This document shows, in pieces, positions 30,116-42,060 of a stretch of 57,500 nt of DNA (the first letter of the stretch is position 1; each line of letters opens with the position of its first letter). The notes under the pieces are model-generated. The model ran no database searches, was not told the DNA's origin, and worked only from the letters and a program-made list of their open reading frames with translations. The stretch lies in contig CAUYUJ010005716.1 of the NCBI GenBank assembly GCA_963575745.1, forward strand, positions 1 through 57,500. The letters run 5' to 3'. The stretch comes from Prorocentrum cordatum. Taxonomy: Eukaryota; Sar; Dinophyceae; Prorocentrales; Prorocentraceae. The position numbers and the translations under genes are program-made.

Positions 30116-30950
30116 GCCCCAAGGCTCCTGTAAGCACTGAGAGGCAGACGCTGTGCTGCTTCTGCACCGAGAACTGAAAGTCCTTAAGGGCCCGGACCAG
30201 TCGTGTCCCAGGCCTTCCCGGGGGGTCTCGGGCTGGCTCCCGTGAGATTTGAAGTGTTTTCCTGCGCCTCCTGTGGACGCTGTGCTCCCCCAAACCGACC
30301 TCCCGAGCCCTCCCATGAGTCCAAAAGGGCCCCGAATTGCCGAACGATCGCTCCAAGACGCCCAAGATGGTATCAATATAGCCTATACGGCCTCCACGAC
30401 GCTACACGAAGCCTCCAAGAGGCCTCGCACCAAATCATCGATGCGCCTTGCATTTGCAAAAGGTTTGGGCGTCCTCGCCTTTTCCGCCTTTCCAACAGTC
30501 GACGACGGCCCTAGAGGCCCCCAAGACCACCCGGAGACGGCCCAAGAGGGCACAAAGATGGCCCAAGACCGCCACAAGACGGCCAAGGAGGCGCCCACAA
30601 CGATCCACGAGGGCTCCAAGACGGCCCCAACAAGGGCCCAAGACAGGGAACACGAACCGAAAGTCCAACCCCTGTGCCCCAACAGGCCCCCAGGAGGCCC
30701 CTCTGAGGCGCCCAAGAAGCCCCGAACAGGCCGCCGCAACGACTGCCAAGAGCCCAATAGGCCTCAAACCTGCCTCCAAGAGGCCCCCGGGAGGACCACC
30801 ACAAGATCCCAACGAACTTCCAATTTGATTTTATTCGCACCGCCCAAGCACGGTGGCTGGATGGGCCGAAGGCCATTAGATATGCGGCGCCATTTATGTG
30901 GTGCAATCCACTCTGCTGAACTTGAAGTCGCCATCTCAACTGCTCGCGCA
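30115..30950. repeat. Strongly diverged satellite-like region
   Basis: Contains scattered caagacggcc words around 30350-30800 and a spacer-like segment at 30440-30500. No gene is evident. Confidence 0.6.
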
Positions 30951-30997
30951 GACATCCCACCCACCCACCCGCAACTTGGTTTGCAAAACCTGTTAAG

Positions 30998-31087
30998 ACC
31001 GACTGCGACGACACCGACGACAACGACTAGGACGACACCGACGACGTCTCCGACGACTTCGACGACGTCAACGACGCCTACGCCGAA

Positions 31088-31125
<38 letters not shown>

Positions 31126-31200
31126 CAACGAACGCGACGACGATGGAGGAGGAAGGACGACGACGGCGACAACGACGACAACGACGACAACGACGCGGTG
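30998..31200. repeat. (GAC)n-like tract
   Basis: Impure gacgac/acgacg repeat; encodes Asp-, Thr- or Arg-type runs depending on frame. Confidence 0.9.
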
Positions 31201-31275
31201 GTGGGACGATGCCATGGGCGAAGTGCCGCGGTCACTCTATGGGCTTCTCGACCCCGGGGGCATTACCCGGGAGCT

Positions 31276-31765
31276 TTAGGAGAAGAAAAAAGCGGGAGGG
31301 GAGGGCTGGAAGGCCTGGGCGAAGGAGACCTTGCCCCTCCACGGGGCCCTCCGCCTCGCGTCCTCCTCTCGAGCAGCTTGGCGTCGTTGCTCGCGACGGC
31401 GCCGAACCTCCTCCCTATGGGTGGCGACGCGCTCGAGCTGCGCCGGGGTGAGGGAGGGGCGGGGAGGGAGAGGCGGCGGCACGACGGCGGAGGGAACGGG
31501 GGAGGAGGGAGGACCGAAAAAAGCAAAAGCTTCTGACTCCTCATCCGAACCAGGGGGCACGAATTGCTGCGGCTCCGATGCGGGAGTCGGATCACACCCA
31601 CATGCAGCCGGCGTCGGAGAACCACACTGTGGACTCTGTGAGCTGTCCTCGGGTTCCATGGGGTCCTTCAGAAATCTGTGGATCTCCGGATCTGCGCGGG
31701 AAACTCCCTCCTGCTTCGCACTCCTGTGCGCATAATCGAGCGCAGGAGTGAATTCATCATCGATG
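31276..31765 (-). pseudogene. Possible exon or gene fragment of unknown function
   Basis: Unlike its surroundings, this ~160-codon minus-strand stretch gives a non-repetitive protein: DYAHRSAKQEG, then DPEIHRFLKDP, an acidic patch (SDEESEAF), a proline-rich linker, and a basic coiled-coil-like segment LTPAQLERVATHREEVRRRR. The last motif resembles the short basic helices seen in several nuclear proteins; the family is not identified. It ends in TAA at 31276, and upstream it merges into (GAC)n repeat. It could be an exon of a host gene or a captured fragment within repeat unit 1. Confidence 0.35.
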
Positions 31766-32125
31766 AGTGGACGACAACGACGAGGGAGGAGGGAGGACGG
31801 CGACGACGCGAACGACGACGAAGGAGGAAGGACGGCGACACCACGACAACGACGAGGGAGGAGGGAAGACGACGACGACGACGACGACGACGGCGACGAA
31901 ATAGGAGGGACGACGACGTGACGCCAACGACGGACGACGACGACGACGTGGGAGGAGGAGGAAGGACGACCACTGCGACAACGACGACGGAAACGACCAC
32001 GACGCCAAAGAGGACGACGACGACGAACACGAGAAAAGACAGTGGACGACGTAGGCGACGACGACGACGACGACGCGGGAGGAGGGAGGACGGCGACGAC
32101 GACGACGACGACGACGCAAGAGCGC
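31765..32125. repeat. (GAC)n-like tract with gaggag interruptions
   Basis: Impure gacgacgac with ggaggagggaggacg blocks. The same blocks recur at 33345-33740, showing that units 1 and 2 share this segment. Confidence 0.9.
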
Positions 32126-32944
32126 GCGCGCACGCTTTTGTTGAAAATCCGTGTTGCGAAACCTTGTGCGTTTGTAGGTTTTTTGGACATGCGATTTTGA
32201 AATGCAGGCTTTTGTAGGTTTTTTGGACATGCTTTTGTAGGCTTTTGGACATGCAGGCTTTTGGACCGCGCGACGACGCGCGCGTCTGCACTTCGTCCCA
32301 TGTTTTGAAAAGGATTCTCGCGACGGCACACGCGCAAGGGCGTTCGACAGATTTCGACATGCGCGCGCGAAGCCCGTTTGGTAGCACTTTGTGACAATAT
32401 TGAAAAACCATGGTTTTCTTAAGATTTCGCAAGAGCTCGCGCGGAAGCTTTTTTAACAAATCAGTGTTGCGAAACCATGTGGTTTTGTATGCTGCTTGGA
32501 AACTCGATTGCGAAATCCTTCTGGCACCGAAGGTTTTTGAAGGATTTCGGCATGCGCGCGCGACGACGCGCGCGTGCGCATTTCGTCTCATTTGTTTTGC
32601 CAGGGATTCGCGAAAAAGTGCTATGCTAGAACAAAAATGTCCCCGCATAGTGTTTTTTTTACAAGGGAACCTCAGGGGGGAACCCGGTTTGGCTGCGATG
32701 GTACGGTTTCATATTAAGGATGGACGGGTGTGCAGAATATATATATATATATATGAAATTATACTATCCCAGGGGGAAGCGAAAAGTCCGGAGGGGGGGG
32801 AAAGTTTGTTCTCTTTTTAGAAAGGAGAATTAATTTCTGTTCGCAGTGAGTTGTCCCCTCCACTGCTCGCGCAAACATCCCACCCACCCACCCGCAACTT
32901 GGTTTGCAAAATAATCTCTTAAGACCGTGACGGTGGGTACCTCA

Positions 32945-33206
32945 TGGCACTTGGCAACAACAGCGACGCCGACGACGACAGCGACAACGACGATGACGAC
33001 GCCGCCGACAACGACTACGACGACACCGACGACGTTTTCAGCGACTTCGACGACGCCGACAACGACGACGACGACGACTCCGACGACGACGACGACGACG
33101 ACACCGACGCCGACGACGACGACGATGACAACGACGACGACGATGACGACGCCGACGACGACGATAACGACGACACCGACGACGACGACGATGACGTCAA
33201 CGACGC

Positions 33207-33242
<36 letters not shown>

Positions 33243-33479
33243 CGGCGACGACGACGACGCCGACGTCGACGACGACGAAGACGACAACGACGCCGACGCC
33301 GACGACGACGACGAAGACGACGACGACGTCGCCAACGAAGACAACGAGGAAGGAGGGAGGACGACGACGGCGACAACGACGACAACGATGAGGGAGGAGG
33401 CAGGACGGCGACGACGCGAACGACGAAGAAGGAGGAAGGACGGCGACGCCGACGACAGCAACGACGAGGGAGGAGGGAA

Positions 33480-33511
<32 letters not shown>

Positions 33512-33745
33512 CGACGAAATAGGAGGGACGACGACGAGACGCCGACGACGGACGACGACGACGACGAAGGAGGAGGAAAGACGACCACGCGACAACGACG
33601 ACGGAAACGACCGCGACGCCAAAGAGGACGACGACGACGAACACGAGGAAAGACAGAGGACGACGTAGGCGACGACGACGACGACGACAACGACGCGGGA
33701 GGAGGGAGGACGACGACGACGACGACGACGCAAGAGCGCGCGCGT
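32945..33745. repeat. 800-bp (GAC)n-like tract
   Basis: The longest such tract in the window. In one + frame (32944-33522) it is almost pure Asp, in another Thr, and on the minus strand Val or Ser. None of these is likely to be a gene. Its regular third-position variation (gac/gcc/aac/gat) is notable. Confidence 0.9.
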
Positions 33746-36700
33746 ACGCTTTTGTTGAAAAAACGTGTTGCGAAACCTTGTGTTTTTCTAGGTGTTTTGG
33801 ACATGCGATTTTGAAATCCTTCCGAATCCGATGGGCTGTGAAGGTTTTCGGCATGCGCGCGCGGCGACGCGCGCGTCTGCACTTCGTCCCATTTGTTGCA
33901 GGGGATTCTCGCGACGGCACACGCGCAAGGGCGTTCGACAGATTTCGACACGAGCACGCGCGAAGCCCGTTTGGTAGCATGTTGTGGCAATCTTGAAAAC
34001 CATGTTTTTTGTTCCGCAAGAGCTCGCGCGGAAGCTTTTTTAGCAAATCAGTGTTGCGAAACCATGTGGTTTTGTATGTTGCTTGGAAACTCGATTGCGA
34101 AATCCTTCCCGCACCAAGGGTTTTTGAAGGATTTCGGCATGCGCGCGCGACGACGCGCGCGTGCGCACTTCGTCCGAGCTCTTGCAAGGGATTCGTGAAA
34201 AAGTGCTTTGCTAGAACAAAAAATGTCACCGCATAGTGTTTTTTCACAATGGAACCTCAGGGGGGGAACCCGGTTTGGCTGGGATGGTACGATTTCCTGT
34301 TTAAGATGGACGAGTGCGCAGAATATATATGAAATCATACTATCCCAGGGGGAACCGATAAGTCCTGGGGGGGAGGGGGGGAGAATCTATTAATTTTTTA
34401 GAAAAGAGAATTAGTTGTTGTCCGCAATCAGTTGTCAACTCCATTGCTCGCGCAATCATCCCACCCACCCACCCGCAACTTGGTTTGCAAAACACAAGCG
34501 GTGGCGATTGCGGTGAGGGTTTGATGTTGGCTGGTTCATCTTTGCGGCCGCGCCAACCCAAGCACGCGCGCACAGCGACCAAGTTTGGCGCGACCGACGC
34601 GGCCGCGGTGACGATGACCACTGGGCAGATCCCAGCGAACACTTCAATGCGAGTCGGCGACTTGGGCGGGCGCGGTAACATGGCAACGTCGACAACGGTA
34701 GACACGATGATGATAGCAGCGATGCCCGCCACGACGTTGACAACGAGAAGAGAGGAGGGTGAGCGAACCACATGGAACTATGATGTAGGCCCACGAAGGT
34801 AGCCCTAATCCATGGGATGAAGGCGCTCGAGGGACGACGACGACGACGACGACGTCAAATAAGGGCGCCGATGCTGATCACGCCGGCGACGATGACGGCG
34901 TCCTCGCGTCGGTGATGAAGGTATTCGAAAGAGTTCGACATGCGCACGCGGCCGACGCGCGAGGGCCCGCATGGTGGCATTTGACACGGGGCCCCCCACC
35001 ACGCGCGCAAGGGCGTGCGAATGTCGGCATGCGGCGCCAGTGGCCCGTTTGGCAGAACTACATGAAAATATTGGAATCGACGGCTGTCTCGGCGAGCGCA
35101 CGCTTGTTTTTGAAACTGTTGTTGCGAAGTTATGTGTTTCCATGTGTTGTTTGGACACTCGGTTCTGACATTCTTACGAAACCAAAGGTTTTTGACAGAT
35201 TTCGGCATGCGCGCGCGACGACGCGGGCGCGCGCGTGCACTTCGTCCTTTCTGCTTGCAGAAAAAGATTCTCGCGACGGCACGCGCGCAAGGGCGCCCGA
35301 ACGACGTCGACATGCGCGCGCGCAGCCTGATGGTAGCATCTTTGTGAACATGATGAAAAACCCCGGGTGTTCTAAAGAATTCGCAATAGCCCGCGCGCGA
35401 ATTTTGTTTTGACAATCCGCGCTGCGAAACCATTTTGTTTGGTGTTGCTTGGACACTTGATTTTGAAATCCTTACGACACCTGGAACTGTTTCAAAAGAT
35501 TTCGGCGCGCGCGCCCGACGACGCGTGCTTGCGCACTTCGTCCCATCATTTGCGCGGGACTCTTGAAAACTGATGATTTGTGATAAACGACTGCGCGCGC
35601 ATAATAACTGTTGCAGAGGATGGCGGGGGAGGGATACTGGCCCCTCTGGAATGGTGAAATTCAGATTTGGGGTGCACGATGGGGCAGAATCGCATGTAAA
35701 TTGAACATCCCCAAGGGGCAATGTGAATTCCGGCCCAAGGAGGGTGGTGAAGTTTGTTTTAGACAAGGGGTACTCACCCTGCCGAACTTGAAATTACAAC
35801 TCCACTGCTCGCGCAAACATCCCACTCACCCACCCGCAACTTGGTTTGCAAATCCCATGCGACGGCGATTGCGATGAGTGCTCGGCGTTGGCTACTGCAT
35901 GTCTGCGGCCGCGCTAGCCCGCGCATGCTCGCGCACGCAGCGACCAGCTAGTGCGGCGCGACCGACGCGGCCGCGGCGGCGCTGACCGCCGGGCACCTTC
36001 AGCGGGCACTTCAGTGCGAGTCAGTGACGCGGGCAGGCGCGGTATCGCGACGCCGACAACAGTAGACACGATGACGAGGGTAGCGATGGTGATGACGATA
36101 GTGGCGATGGCAAATTCAAACCCATTGACGGCGCCGATGTGGGTCACGACGGGCGATAACGACGACGATGTCCTCGCGTCGGCGATTAAGGTTTTGGGGG
36201 GAGTTCGACATGCGAGCGCGGCCGACGCGCGCGAGTGACCCGCGTGTTGTTATATGACACAGATCACGCCCCCCGAACACGCGCGCAAGGGCGTTCGGAT
36301 GAGTTCGACATGCGGCGTGAGAGGTCCGCTTGGCAGAATTGGATGGCAATATTGCAAGCCTATGGTCTTCTTGAGAATTCGCGAGAGCGCGCGCGCAGGC
36401 ATTGTTTGAAAGCTGCGGTTGCAAAACCATGTGTCTTTACACATGTTCGAAACACTCGGTTTTGAAATACCTACGAAACCTGGGGCATGTGAAAGATTTC
36501 GGCATGCGCGCGCGACGACGCGCCCGCGCGTGCACTTCGCCCCATAGTTTGCAAGGGATTCATGGAGACAGATGACTTTTGATAAACGCGTGCGCGCGCA
36601 ATTCTGCTGCAGAAGATGAGGGGGAGGGCCGATGCCGGCCTGTTTCGGATGGTACGAACTCAGACTTAGGATGGACGATGGGGCAGAATCCAAAGTAAGC

Positions 36701-37999
36701 TGCAATACGAAAAAGGGTGCCGTTAAGTCGGGGGGGAGGTGGATCCGAATTCTTTTTTTTATTGAAACATGAATTGCTGGTCGTAATCAGTTGTCCACCC
36801 CACTCTTCGCGCAATCATCCCACCCACCCACCCGCAACGTGGTTTGAAAAACCCATGCGGCGGCGATTGCGATAAGGGCCTGGAGTTCGCTACTGCATCT
36901 CTGCGGCCGCGCCAGCCCGCGCATGCTCGCGCACGCAGCGACCAGCTAGCGCGGCGCAACCGACGCGGCCGCGGTGGCGCTGACCGACGGGCACTTCCCA
37001 GCGGGCACTTCAGTGCGAGTCGGCGACTTGGGCGGGCGCGGTTTTGTGGCAACGTCGACAACGGTAGGCGCGATGATGATGGTAGCGATGCTGGTGGGGA
37101 TGATGACAACGACGACGGCAAGGCTAGTGACGGCGCCGATGCTGATCACGCCAATGACGATGATGGCGCCCTCGCGTCGGCAATGACGGTTTTGGAAGTT
37201 CGATGTGCGCGCGCGGCCGACGCGCGCTGGTGGCCCACGTGGAATTACTCGACACATATCGTGCCCTCTCCCCCCAACACGCGCGCAAGGGCGTTCGAAT
37301 GAGTTCGATATGCGGCGCGAAAGGCCCGTTGGGCAGAGTGTGATGACAATGTTGCAGACCCAATGGTTCCCTAAAGAATCCGCAAGGCCACACGCACAGG
37401 ATTTGTTTTGAAAACTTCTGTTGTAAAACCATGTGTCTTCACATGTGTCCTTATGAGACCGAAGGTTTTTTGAAGAATTCCGGCATGCGCGCGCGACGAT
37501 GTGCGCGCGTGCACTTCGTTTCGTTTTTTTTGCAATGGACGTAGCAAGTTATGAAAATGTTGAAAACCTGTGGTGCTTTCTTAAGAATTCGCAAGAGAGC
37601 GGGCGCAGGCTTAAAACAAACCTTGTTGCGAAACCATGCGTCGTTTATGTTTTCGGGACGCTCGATTTTGAAATCCGTACGAAACCTACGGTGTTTGAAG
37701 GATTTCGGCATGCGCGTGCGACGACGCGCGAGCGTGCACTTCGTCCCATCTGTTGCAAGGGATTGTTGGAAACTGATAGCTTTTGATCGACGTGTGCGCA
37801 CACAGCATTTGTTGCGGAGGATGAGGGGGAGGGCCGATACCGACGTGCCTGGGATGGTACGAATTCATCTTTAAGGTCGACGATGGGGGAGACTCATATG
37901 TAATTGCAATACGAAGTGGTGGCCTGTTAATTCCGGGTGGGGTAGGTGGATCCTAATTCTTTTAAAGACAGGAGAATATGCGTGGTGCAATATATGTGG

Positions 38000-38165
38000 T
38001 GCACTCCATGTGGTATCATACACATATATATATATATACTTACATAGTATACATATATATATGTATATATATATATACATGCGCGTGTGAAGCAATTTCC
38101 GCTGGCAAATATACGTGAGACAATACATATGGTGCAACATATATATATGGTACTTTCTACGTTGC
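38000..38165. repeat. AT-rich dinucleotide stretches
   Basis: Several atatatat and tacatatat runs, the only markedly AT-rich patch in this part of the window. Confidence 0.8.
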
Positions 38166-38199
38166 GCAACGCGATGCAACACAACTCAACGCAGTCCAA

Positions 38200-38340
38200 C
38201 GCAGCGCACTGCAGTGCAGTGCAGCACAGTACAGTGCAGTACAAAGCAATGCAATGCAATGCACTGCAATGCAATGCAATGCAATGCAATGCAATGCAAT
38301 GCAATGCAATGCAATGCAATGCAATGCAATGCAATGCAAA
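38200..38340. repeat. Pentanucleotide GCAAT array
   Basis: About 25 units of gcaat, becoming gcagt/gcact toward the left end, which looks like gradual decay from one edge. Confidence 0.95.
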
Positions 38341-38344
38341 GCGC

Positions 38345-38702
38345 GGCGGCGACTAGGCAGCGACGTGGCGGCGACAGCGTCCACATAGCCGCCAGACCGA
38401 CGTACAGGCTCAGATGCTGGGCGGCGACAAAATGGCGACGGCGCGGCGACGGCGACCACATATCCGCCAGACCGACGCATAGGCCCAGACAATGCAGCCA
38501 CGAGGCGGCGACGGGGCGGCGACGGCGTCCACATAGCCGCCAGACCGACGCATAAGCCCAGACGATGCACGGCGACAAAGTGGCGACGGGGCGGCGACGG
38601 CGACCACATAGCCGCCGGACCTACGGACAGGCCCAGACGATGGGCGGCGACGGGGCGGCGACGGCGTCCACATAGCCGCCAGACCGACGCACAGGCCCAG
38701 TT
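38345..38702. repeat. ~75-bp minisatellite, five copies
   Basis: The marker ccacatagccgccagaccga (or a close variant) occurs at 38381, 38456, 38529, 38604 and 38668. Units alternate between gcgtccacat and gcgaccacat versions, suggesting a two-unit higher-order pattern. Confidence 0.9.
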
Positions 38703-39355
38703 GCTTAGAAGAGAAATAAGAACCCCTATGTATACGCATTGCTTGGGGAATCTGGAGGCACATCCTTCGTCGACTCTGAGCTTCATGAGGTGCCCATGGG
38801 CTCTGCGGCCCCATCGGAAGATAAGAGCTATCGTTAGAGCACGCGCTGGCAGGCCAATCACTTATCTGAGGTGCCTACTGTACGGGGCCCCCAGAAGTCC
38901 CAACCCTTTCCTCAGGGCCAGCTTCTCATCCCAAGCCGTTCCTTCACGGCGTCGGGGCCCAGTGAGTTCCCCCGGAGGCCGAACACGATGAAAAAAGTAC
39001 CCTCCCGATCTTGCTCCAGGACGTCGGATGTCTGGATCGGCGCCTCGGCCTCCGCGGGGCCGAAGGGCGCCTTCGGCGGCGAAGGCCGAAGTGCGTCGAG
39101 GGCGGCGAGCGCGCAGTGCCGAGGGGGGCGGCGGGGAGCGCGCCGGGCGGGAGGGCGGCGGCCTCCGCGGCCTCGGCCAGGCCCGGCTCCGCGAGATCAG
39201 CCGGCGCCTCCATGGCGGCCACCTCCGCACATCGAGGGAATATCACGGACAATGAGTTTCCAACGGAAACCCTATCGGAATCTCGTCGATCCGATGAGTC
39301 CGCACCAGAGAAGGTCGAATCGGTTGCTGGCGAGCATCGGGGAACTTGTCCTGGC
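38703..39355. other. Unique GC-rich segment, no confident gene
   Basis: A minus-strand frame around 39040-39240 encodes an Ala/Glu/Pro-rich stretch beginning MEAPADLAEPGLAEAAEAAA and then an Arg-rich tail. It could be a first exon but has no recognisable domain. Nothing else is seen. Confidence 0.4.
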
Positions 39356-40220
39356 GAAGGACCCAACCACATGCAGTCGTGAATACCGCAACTGTGAGTA
39401 TGGCTTTCGGTGTAGTCCCCCAGAGGGCCACGAAACGCGCGAGGAGCATGCCGAAATTGGGGGGGCAGCCGCATGCGGACCGTGCCATCGGGGCCTTCAG
39501 TAGAGCTCCCTATGGGGCCACGAAACGTATCAGAACCGTGCCGAAACGAGCGTGACGCCCACATGCGAATGCTCCCTCTGGGGCCTTCGGTGGAGTTCCC
39601 TATGGGGCCGCGAAACGCGTGATGGGTGTACCGAAACAGGCGCGACGCCCACATGCGAAGGCGCCCTCTGGGGCCGTCGCCTGAACTCCCTATGGGGCCA
39701 CGAAATGCGTGAGGTGTGTTCCGAAACGGGCGCGACGCCCACATGCAAACGCTCCCTTTGGGGCCTTCGGTGTGCCTCCCTCTGGGGCAACGAAGCGTGT
39801 GAGGAGTGTGCCGAAACTGGTGCGACGCCCACATGCAAATGCTCTCTCTGAAGCTCCTTATGGGGCCACGAAACGCGTGAGGGGTGCTCCGAAACGCGCA
39901 TGGCGCCCACATGCGAACGCTCCCTCTGGGGCCTTCGGTGGAGCTCCCTATGGGGCCACGAAACGCCTGGGTCGTATGTTGAGCCGAAACGGGCGTGGCG
40001 CCCACGTGCGAACTGCGCCACAGAGGCATTCGATGGAACTCCCCATAGGGGCCACAAAATGTGTAACAGGTGTGCCGAAAACGACGTGCGCAGGGCAGAG
40101 GGAAGATGATGGGAGGAGGGAGGAGGGCAAGGAGGAATGAGGAGTGAGGAACGCGGGGCGCTGTCTCTTCAAAACGAGAACCCAACTCCACAGGATCGTT
40201 GGAAACATTGATTCTACCAC
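39355..40220. repeat. Modular minisatellite block A
   Basis: It opens with gacccaaccacatgca, continues with about eight ~85-90 bp units (gacgcccacatgcgaa, ctccctctggggcc, gtggagctccctatgggg, cacgaaacgcgtgagg), and closes with gctgtctcttcaaaacgag and ccacaggatcgttgg. The same opening and closing segments frame blocks B and C. Confidence 0.9.
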
Positions 40221-40414
40221 CCTCCCGAAGCCAGAATTATCGACACCCCTGGGACACTGCAATTTACTTATAATTCCACGCCACCGTTGATTTTGTCAAT
40301 ATGAACTCATCCACAACCAATCCGGCATCGACCCCCCCCCCCGTCATCCCTGTCAGATAGTGGCATGCGCGCACACCTGTTTATCAAACTCATCTAATTT
40401 CAAATTTATCCAGA

Positions 40415-41012
40415 CGGAGGACCCAACCATATGCAAATGTGAACACCGCGTTGTAACCATCGCTTTCGGTGCCAGTGGAGCTCCCTCTGGGGCAACGAAA
40501 ATTGTGAGCAGTGTGCCGAAATAGGTGGGGAACCGCATGCGAACTGCACCATGCAGGCACTCGGTTGAGCTCCGTATGGGGCCACGAGACCGATGACGGG
40601 CGTGCCGAAACGGGCGGGGAACCGAACCGCATGCGAACTGCGCCACGGAGGCACTCAGTGGAGCTCCCCATGGGGCCACGAAACGTGTGAGGAGCATGCC
40701 GAAATACCAGGCGACGCCCACATGCGAACTGCGCCACGGAAGCACTCGGTGGAGCTCCCTCTGGGGCCACGAAGTGCGCGAGGAGTGGGCCGAAACAGGT
40801 GTGACGCCCACGTGCGAAATGCGCCACAAGGGCCTTGCGTGGAGCTCTCTACGGGGGACCACGAACCGTGTAAGGGGCGTGCCGAAACAGGCATGGCGCC
40901 CACATGCGAACTGCGCCACAGAGGCACTCGGCGGAGCTCCTTGCGGGGCCACGAAACATGCGAGGGGTGTGCCGAAACGGGCGGGACGCCCACATGCGAA
41001 CTGTGCCACGGG
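40415..41012. repeat. Modular minisatellite block B, left part
   Basis: It opens with gacccaaccatatgca at 40419 and has about six core units. The block is split by element 2 at 41013 and resumes at 47744; its closing segment is at 48484-48540. Confidence 0.9.
41008..41012. other. Target-site duplication of element 2, left copy
   Basis: ACGGG immediately before the left LTR. The same five bases follow the right LTR. Removing the element restores a normal minisatellite unit (gccacggggc next to the cacggaggc of sister units). Confidence 0.9.
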
Positions 41013-41167
41013 TGCAGAAATAATCTCTGTGAAGAACGAACCCCTTTTCTTCATCGCCTGAAGGTGCCTGGAGCAAAACGGCTGCGGGCGACAACGATGC
41101 ACATCAATGAAACCATATTCAACATGTCAGCTCACGCAACGATAACATAATACGCTACACATCTGCA
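41013..41167 (-). repeat. Element 2 3' LTR (155 bp)
   Basis: TGCAGAAATA to CACATCTGCA with 6-bp inverted ends. Compared with the right LTR it has two extra bases and a few substitutions (41023-41030, 41080, and around 41106-41118). Confidence 0.95.
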
Positions 41168-41175
41168 CTCCTCCT
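41168..41175 (-). other. Element 2 polypurine tract
   Basis: AGGAGGAG on the coding strand, directly upstream of the 3' LTR, where plus-strand synthesis would be primed. Confidence 0.7.
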
Positions 41176-41199
41176 GAAGCGCAGACTGAAACCGACTCT

Positions 41200-42003
41200 T
41201 CAGGCCAGCTTTCTATGTAGCCTGCTCCAGGAATCACGAAAATCCAAACCCATGCTGACCAGATGCTTACGCGATACATGTGCCGGCACGCGCTTAGTCA
41301 ACATGTCACTCTCATTCATGTGAGTGTCTACTTTAATTACTCGGATCCTACGCTTCGAAACGGCGTCCTGGACCAAAAGAAACCTGCTTTGCACATGCTT
41401 CTGCTTGCCCAAACCCTTACGCTGGGCAAACGCACGAGCGGCACTCGAATCCGATGCCAGCTGAAAAGGAAAATCATCATTGCTACGAACACTGACCCCG
41501 AGGGAAACTCCAAGGTCCTGAGCAATCGACTGGACTAAGAGGCCTGCGGCGGCCCCTTTCACAGTCGCATAGAACTCACTCTCTCCACTGCTCAAACTTA
41601 CAGTGCTCTGAAGAGAACTCGAGGCCTTCAAGACATGACGGCCAAACTTGCAAACAATGCCCGAGGTCGACTTGCGGGTTATCGGGCGCCCTGCATGATC
41701 GCTGTCCACGACCACCGTCACTTCGGTAGGCAAACGCTGCGACTCGAAACGACTGACCAGACAACGGCGAGACACAAGATATCTTCCAAGACGCTCCATA
41801 TCGCCCTGGCTAGCAGAATTGGGAGACTTCATAGACCTACACAAAGTCTCAGTAGCCTCTGCAATGTCTGGCCTGTCCAAACTCAAGTACGCAGCACGCA
41901 TAACAAGAGACCGATGCGAGCGAATCCCCACAGCATCCAGAGTGGGAAGTGCTCCTCTAGCCTTGGCCTCGCGAAACGAAAGCTTTGCAACCAGACTCCC
42001 CAA
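41200..42003 (-). CDS. Element 2 RNase H region
   Basis: 268 codons corresponding to the C-terminal part of a copia pol. The usual block order is clear: DSDHAGRPITRKSTSG near residues 106-121, SSGESEFYA near 146, DSSAARAFAQRKGLGKQKH near 192-210, and NESDMLTK near 243. The catalytic Asp/Glu residues of RNase H are present. The upstream part (LSLDRPDIAEAT) is the reverse transcriptase connection region. The frame opens without the upstream reverse transcriptase, from which it is separated by a stop and sequence loss, so it is part of a broken pol rather than a stand-alone gene. Confidence 0.85.
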   Translation of the reverse strand: MGSLVAKLSFREAKARGALPTLDAVGIRSHRSLVMRAAYLSLDRPDIAEATETLCRSMKSPNSASQGDMERLGRYLVSRRCLVSRFESQRLPTEVTVVVDSDHAGRPITRKSTSGIVCKFGRHVLKASSSLQSTVSLSSGESEFYATVKGAAAGLLVQSIAQDLGVSLGVSVRSNDDFPFQLASDSSAARAFAQRKGLGKQKHVQSRFLLVQDAVSKRRIRVIKVDTHMNESDMLTKRVPAHVSRKHLVSMGLDFRDSWSRLHRKLA

Positions 42004-42060
42004 ACCTTTGGGCCCGGGGCGATCGAGACCTAGATCACGCAGGATGATATCTACATGGCG

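Larger units (their letters stand above)
30950..37975. repeat. Five diverged copies of a 1-1.9 kb repeat unit
   Basis: Unit starts are marked by the words ctcgcgca, catcccacccaccc and cgcaacttggtttgcaaa near 30940, 32865, 34445, 35805 and 36810. Unit ends are marked by a gatggtacg...ggatgga...gcagaa segment near 32695-32740, 34280-34325, 35640-35695, 36650-36695 and 37850-37895. In between are GC palindromes of the form gcgcgcgcgacgacgcgcgcg, a tgttgcgaaaccatgtg segment and, in copies 1 and 2, (GAC)n-like tracts. Copies 3-5 instead contain gcggccgcgcca/gcacgcgcgca segments. A simple (TA)n lies at 32737-32754. Confidence 0.8.

Noticed and set aside
32944-33522. Poly-Asp, poly-Thr, poly-Val and poly-Ser frames
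   Set aside because: Translations of the (GAC)n-like tract in different frames.
38160-38340. Cys/Ile/Ala/Leu-His-rich frames
   Set aside because: Translations of the GCAAT pentanucleotide array.
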